Positions 60,010-64,000 of a stretch of 64,000 nt of DNA are shown here, in pieces (the first letter of the stretch is position 1; the number at the start of each line of letters is the position of its first letter). A program made the position numbers and the translations under genes. Origin of the DNA: Paracyclopina nana (lineage: Eukaryota; Arthropoda; Copepoda; Cyclopoida; Cyclopettidae); the NCBI GenBank assembly GCA_019096065.1, contig JAGUCH010000006.1:888001-952000 (forward strand), written 5' to 3'. A model generated the notes under the pieces. It was not told where the DNA came from. It ran no database searches and saw only the letters and a list, made by a program, of their open reading frames with translations.

Positions 60010-62157
60010 GTTTGCAATTTTGTATATGTCAAGACGAACTGTTATAGGTAGAATCAGTATAACTCATTCTGTAGAACCGTAGCTACACACACACTGTTGC
60101 TTCTCGATCCTTGGGCGGTTGCACTGGAACTGGGAAAAAAGAGAAAGTCACAACCACCGTCGAAGTAGTTGAAGTTGAGCGCTCTTGTGGGACTGCTTTC
60201 TCTTGTGCAGCCGACGTCAACGGAGACGAAACCGGATCGTAAAAGAAGAAATGTGTTTGATGGCAATAACCGCAATCGCAGCTTCACTCGATGATGATGC
60301 TGCTGCTTCCACTGTGGATCAGCAGAAGTTTGTAGTATGCAAACTGGAGCAGCAAGAGATTGCAATTGATGATTATTGCCTCCATTCCCTCACTGCATGA
60401 ATGTGTGTTCCGGTGAGCGGCGATCTTTCTCGACGTGTTTTGACGCCTCTGATGCACACTTCCACATCACAGGGGGCATTATTGATTTGACACTGCCAAA
60501 TAAGAGCACGGACGAAAAACACTTTCAACCATCACTAGTCAAAAATGGCTCCTCAATTGAGCTTTGAGGCTGTAAAAAGGGGATTTTTGGGATTTTAGAA
60601 AGCCCTCAATTTTACGAAATTCTCAATGCTCGAACGGGCAGAGAAAATTGCATTTCACACAGTATACTGGTAAAGAAGAAAGCCTCAGCTCTGGTGAGGC
60701 TATTATAGTAAATATTGGAAACGTCTTGACCACTGTGTAGCACTTCGTACGTGGTTGCAGCTACTAGAATTATTGGGGTTGATTAACTCGCACTTTCCCC
60801 TCAAGTGGAATAATGCTATTTGATTGGCTCTCTGCTTCTGAGGAAATAACCCTCTTTTGGGAGAGAAAGCCGCGGCGGAGATAAAGTAAGTTTACGAGGC
60901 TCGAAAATTTTCCAATGCCAATTTCGCGCAAACGACCTCGGAAGAGGCCGCGTGCTGAGGCCGTTGTCTGAGATTGGGGCGGCCTCGCGACAATTTATCA
61001 AGAACGGAAGAAGCAAAGGTTGTGAGCCTCGCAAAAAATTGGAAGCAACTGATTGATGACAGGTGGAACTGAAAGAGGAAAGCAACATTTATTAGGGAGC
61101 TTTTGCTTCATGGTGCGCTACAACAGCCAGCATGAGAAATTCAATTTCTCTGAAGAAGAGAGCAGGGGGAGTGCGATAAGTATCAAATCGTGAACTGAAT
61201 TCCCTCTCCCGAACTTTGGACGGTAGAACCTTTAACAAACTCTTTCAAACTTTAGGAACACAGACAAAAGTCATCTGAGCCAGCTAAAAAATTGTGGTAT
61301 TATGTACTATATTCATGCATTTCTGAGACTCGAATATAGATATACTTGCTTTGCGAATCGGATGCATTTTCCACATATTTTGAAGCTGTCTGCAGTGAAA
61401 GGCCTTTCTAATAAATCGTTGCAGGACGAAAGTCAATTTTATGGCATTTTCTACTATTTTTAAAGCCACAGATGACTGGGCGCTCCTTGAGATTCCCCTC
61501 GCGCACAGGAAAGAAGCGGATCCGGAAACCCTAATGATGGCCATTTGTTTTAGCCCCACATGTACTGCTACTATGGCTTCATGATTGCAAACTTTTTGCC
61601 ACACACTACTTCTTCTTCTCCAAATATTTACTCAGGAGAGAATCTACTACTGGAACTGTGCTATATAGCTGATAGAGCAACAATTGAAAAAAGTGTGGTA
61701 GTAACTTCATCATCAGAGTGAAAGCACTCCTGACGTTTCCATTAACGAGAAACAATAGAAGCCACGATATAGCTGTATATAGCCTCAATAATTAAATACA
61801 GAGCTTACCTAGAAGCACAAACCTTCAAGGATATCCTAGAATTCTCATGATTATTAATGGCTCAGCCGGGGCCAAGTTATTACTCCGCTGAGCATAAAGT
61901 AGTTACATGCACACCGGTCCAATTTCAAAAGGCAACTTGAGCACTTGCATGAAAAATTCATAACAACAGCTGTGCTTTTACTGTAAATACCCTTTTCACG
62001 AAGGTCCCAAAGTCTTGAGAAAAATGCACGGAAAAATCATAAATGCATGGCTGCTATTTCTACTAAAGTCACGTACACCATTTAAAAAGCTCATAGCATA
62101 AAATGTATTTAAATAGCTGTTATTTAAGTACATTTTATGTTATGATATGTAATTATT
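60010..62157. other. Upstream and intergenic stretch
   Basis: The first few hundred bases are the 5' flank of the tetraspan gene. An isolated 34-codon frame on the minus strand near 61606-61710 (MMKLLPHFFQLLLYQLYSTV) could be a small secreted peptide, but has no support beyond hydrophobicity and a TATA-like sequence upstream. Nothing else is recognised. Confidence 0.35.
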
Positions 62158-62159
62158 AG

Positions 62160-63042
62160 CCAAAATCCTCGCCACGGAGAGGGCTTTTGCTTTTTTGCCA
62201 AAATTCTCGCCTACGCGAGGACTTTTGGGTATATCTGCCATACCGCAAATCCACCTAAACGCTGTCCACCTAAACGCAGTCCACCTAAACGCAGTCCATC
62301 TAACCGCAGTCCGCCTAAACGCAGTCAAGAGCTATACACAGACATAATTATTTCACAATATTTGTGAACAAAACAAATAAGTGATATTAATTAAAATTAA
62401 TAAAATTGAGATATCAAAGTTATTTGAAGAAATTGGTTTCTTTTAGTAAGTTCATTGCTCAGTCAAATAGAGTTTGAGCGTGAATATTTCTGGTTCTGAG
62501 CATTTGAAAGACTTGCAGATTAGTTTTTAGGCAACAAACTCTTTCAATTGGTTATAACTAACCAAATATGAGCTCATCTGAAAAAGCCTGCTATGTTTTC
62601 TACCTACTCAGTACAAGTATCTAAGTTTGAGCAATTAAAGATTTTTCTGCATATACTTATACTCTGTACTCATATTAAAAAGCTTGGAATGTTTAATAAC
62701 TATGCAGCGTTTAAGTGGACTGCTTTTAGGTGGACTGCGTAAAAGCAGATTTGCGTAAAATTGGATTGCGTTTATGTGGATTTGCGGTTAGGTAGTACAT
62801 TCGACTTTTGCTATTTTTGATGATATTCAACTTTTTTCTGACTTTCTACCCGTGTTCGACAATTTTAGCTAAAAATGCCTAAAAAACCTCAAAAATAGCA
62901 AAAGTTCTCGCCTTGGCGAGGATTTTGGCAGAAAACGTCAAATTCGGGTAGAAAAATCCTCGCCTAGGCGAAGAATTTTGGCAAGAATACGTCAAAAAGC
63001 ATCATTAATAGCAAAAGTCCTCACCTTGACGAAGGTTTTGGC
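62160..63042. repeat. Dispersed array of about 30-bp palindromic units (five copies)
   Basis: Units at 62160-62190, 62197-62227, 62898-62929, 62952-62982 and 63011-63042 follow the form AAAAGTCCTCGCC / GGCGAGGATTTTGGC, each a near-palindrome. Flanks of the second and third units are also inverted relative to each other (GCTATTTTTGATG against CCTCAAAAATAGC), so the whole array is itself foldback-like. The foldback element copy 2 (62228-62802) is inserted in the second unit. Confidence 0.7.
62228..62802. mobile_element. Foldback-like non-autonomous DNA element, copy 2
   Basis: A 575-bp element with the same ends as copy 1 (GGTATATCTG and AGTACATTC). It is flanked by the perfect 8-bp duplication GACTTTTG (62220-62227 and 62803-62810). 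Inverted subterminal regions consist of tandem units of about 15 bp like GTCCACCTAAACGCA, at left about 62248-62325 and right about 62705-62785. The outermost unit (ACCGCAAATCC) resembles that of copy 1, while the inner units differ. The middle is AT-rich with no ORF. The insertion target lies within a palindromic unit of the surrounding array. Confidence 0.8.
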
Positions 63043-64000
63043 TATGAACGTCAAAAACAGGTAGACATTGCGAGGTTGCGGACTTTTCAGAGTATTCCCA
63101 AAATCTGCTTATTTTTCTTAAGGCTGAGGCAAGAAAAGGGCCTATAAATGCTTCTAATGCTAGCACAACAAACTAAGTAAATATTGATTTTATCTGCATT
63201 TATCTTGAGTCAACAAAGTCCTTCCTCCTTAGACTTTTGTTGAAGAAAAACCTATAAAAAAGCAGCATTTTTAGAAAAGTGCGCCATCTAAAAACGAGTT
63301 ATTTCCTAAAAAAAATTTGGATAAAGTGGTTTTCCCTCACTCAATTTATGGAGCACTTGAGGTCTGACCAAGAAACTGGTCCCATGGGATCCAAGTCCCA
63401 ATGAAAGTTAAAGCCAGCTAGCCCGGTGTGTGCTCATTTTGTTCCACTATCCACTTCTGCCACAACTTGATGATGATGCTCGAGAGAAAGTAGTTATCAT
63501 AATTCTTGTAGCAGCATCAGCCTGCGGCCCAATTTCTGCGCATGTAAGTCAACACCCCAAAAACCGTCGTAGTCAAGCTTTCACAAATTCCAAATAAACT
63601 CTCTGCTGCAATTTTCGAGCAGTTTTATGTGCACCCACTCGTAATTTCATTTATGCCAACAACGTTCTACGCAAGTAGTCGAGCCCCAAGGGATCTCTGG
63701 AGAAATATTTGAAACGTTCCACAAGCCCACATACACACAAAATTCACAGTATTTTTAAGATGGACCGAAGAAGAGAAGCTGCAATATTGTGATTTTCGGT
63801 CTTCTTTTTGCAGAAAATACAAGAGGTGTTTTTGCGCCTTTTAAGAAAAACAAGGCTTTCTTTTTTTGCCTCTAAAACGAAGATCGATCCATCACTACTA
63901 AGAAATGTATGCTGTGTATTTGGCTAAGTTTTCTCCACAACCTTTTTTTTCAAGTAGCTCTTTTGTATTTGGTACACGCGCGCGTGCGTTGCTTTAACAT
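63043..64000. other. Terminal stretch, nothing recognised
   Basis: No exon, RNA gene or repeat that I can support. The last bases include a short ACACGCGCGCGTG palindromic run. Confidence 0.4.

Noticed and set aside
62228..63042. Regularly repeated short units suggesting a CRISPR-like array
   Set aside because: Units are degenerate, palindromic or part of inverted arms, spacing is irregular, no cas genes are present and the genome is arthropod.
1..64000. tRNA or rRNA genes
   Set aside because: No T-loop/acceptor combinations or rRNA-like segments were found by eye. A covariance-model scan would be decisive.

Overview
This is an arthropod nuclear genomic window, most likely from a crustacean. 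The evidence is three RR-type cuticle proteins, a peritrophin-like (CBM14) cuticle protein, spliced genes with many introns of about 40-250 nt, TATA/initiator core promoters and a Ty3/gypsy LTR retrotransposon. The copepod-like RR wording (YTADHYNGYVA) supports a crustacean but does not fix the species. There are no bacterial operons, CRISPR arrays or recognisable tRNA/rRNA genes. Nearly all genes lie on the minus strand.

Layout. 1-6 kb: mostly unannotated sequence, one secreted chitin-binding cuticle protein (2068-2499), a foldback-like element (4488-5097) and two small ORFs. 6.1-10.2 kb: a very large, Thr-rich, single-pass surface protein whose coding region is one exon. 14-20.6 kb: a tandem pair of intronless LRR-like paralogs with a MITE-like element beside one of them. 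21-23.2 kb: a two-exon LDLa/transmembrane/PPxY receptor-like protein. 25-30.5 kb: three RR cuticle genes with matching core promoters, and a long hairpin element at 28.4 kb.

32-46.8 kb: a five-exon atypical dual-specificity phosphatase. Its first intron is about 12.5 kb and contains a small basic ORF, a conserved-looking N-myristoylation-motif gene, and on the plus strand a second small N-myristoylation-motif gene. The minus-strand myristoylation gene has itself taken an intact 6.86-kb Ty3/gypsy element with two identical 265-bp LTRs into an intron that was only about 52 nt long. Besides gag and pol, the element carries two extra membrane-protein ORFs in the env position. Each has a splice-acceptor-like site directly before its ATG, and one also carries a myristoylation motif and a PPxY late-domain motif.

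47-49.3 kb: a four-exon DCAF17 orthologue (CUL4-DDB1 substrate receptor). 51.7-60 kb: three genes assembled from short exons that long-ORF searching misses. Two encode predicted four-helix membrane proteins and the third is unrecognised. 62.1-63.1 kb: an array of 30-bp palindromic units interrupted by a second foldback-like element with a perfect 8-bp target duplication.

Functional themes are cuticle (four genes), membrane or lipid-anchored proteins, protein turnover or phosphorylation (DCAF17, DUSP), and recent transposon activity. Intron-exon models come from reading splice signals, phase and family similarity by eye. No search or transcript data were available.
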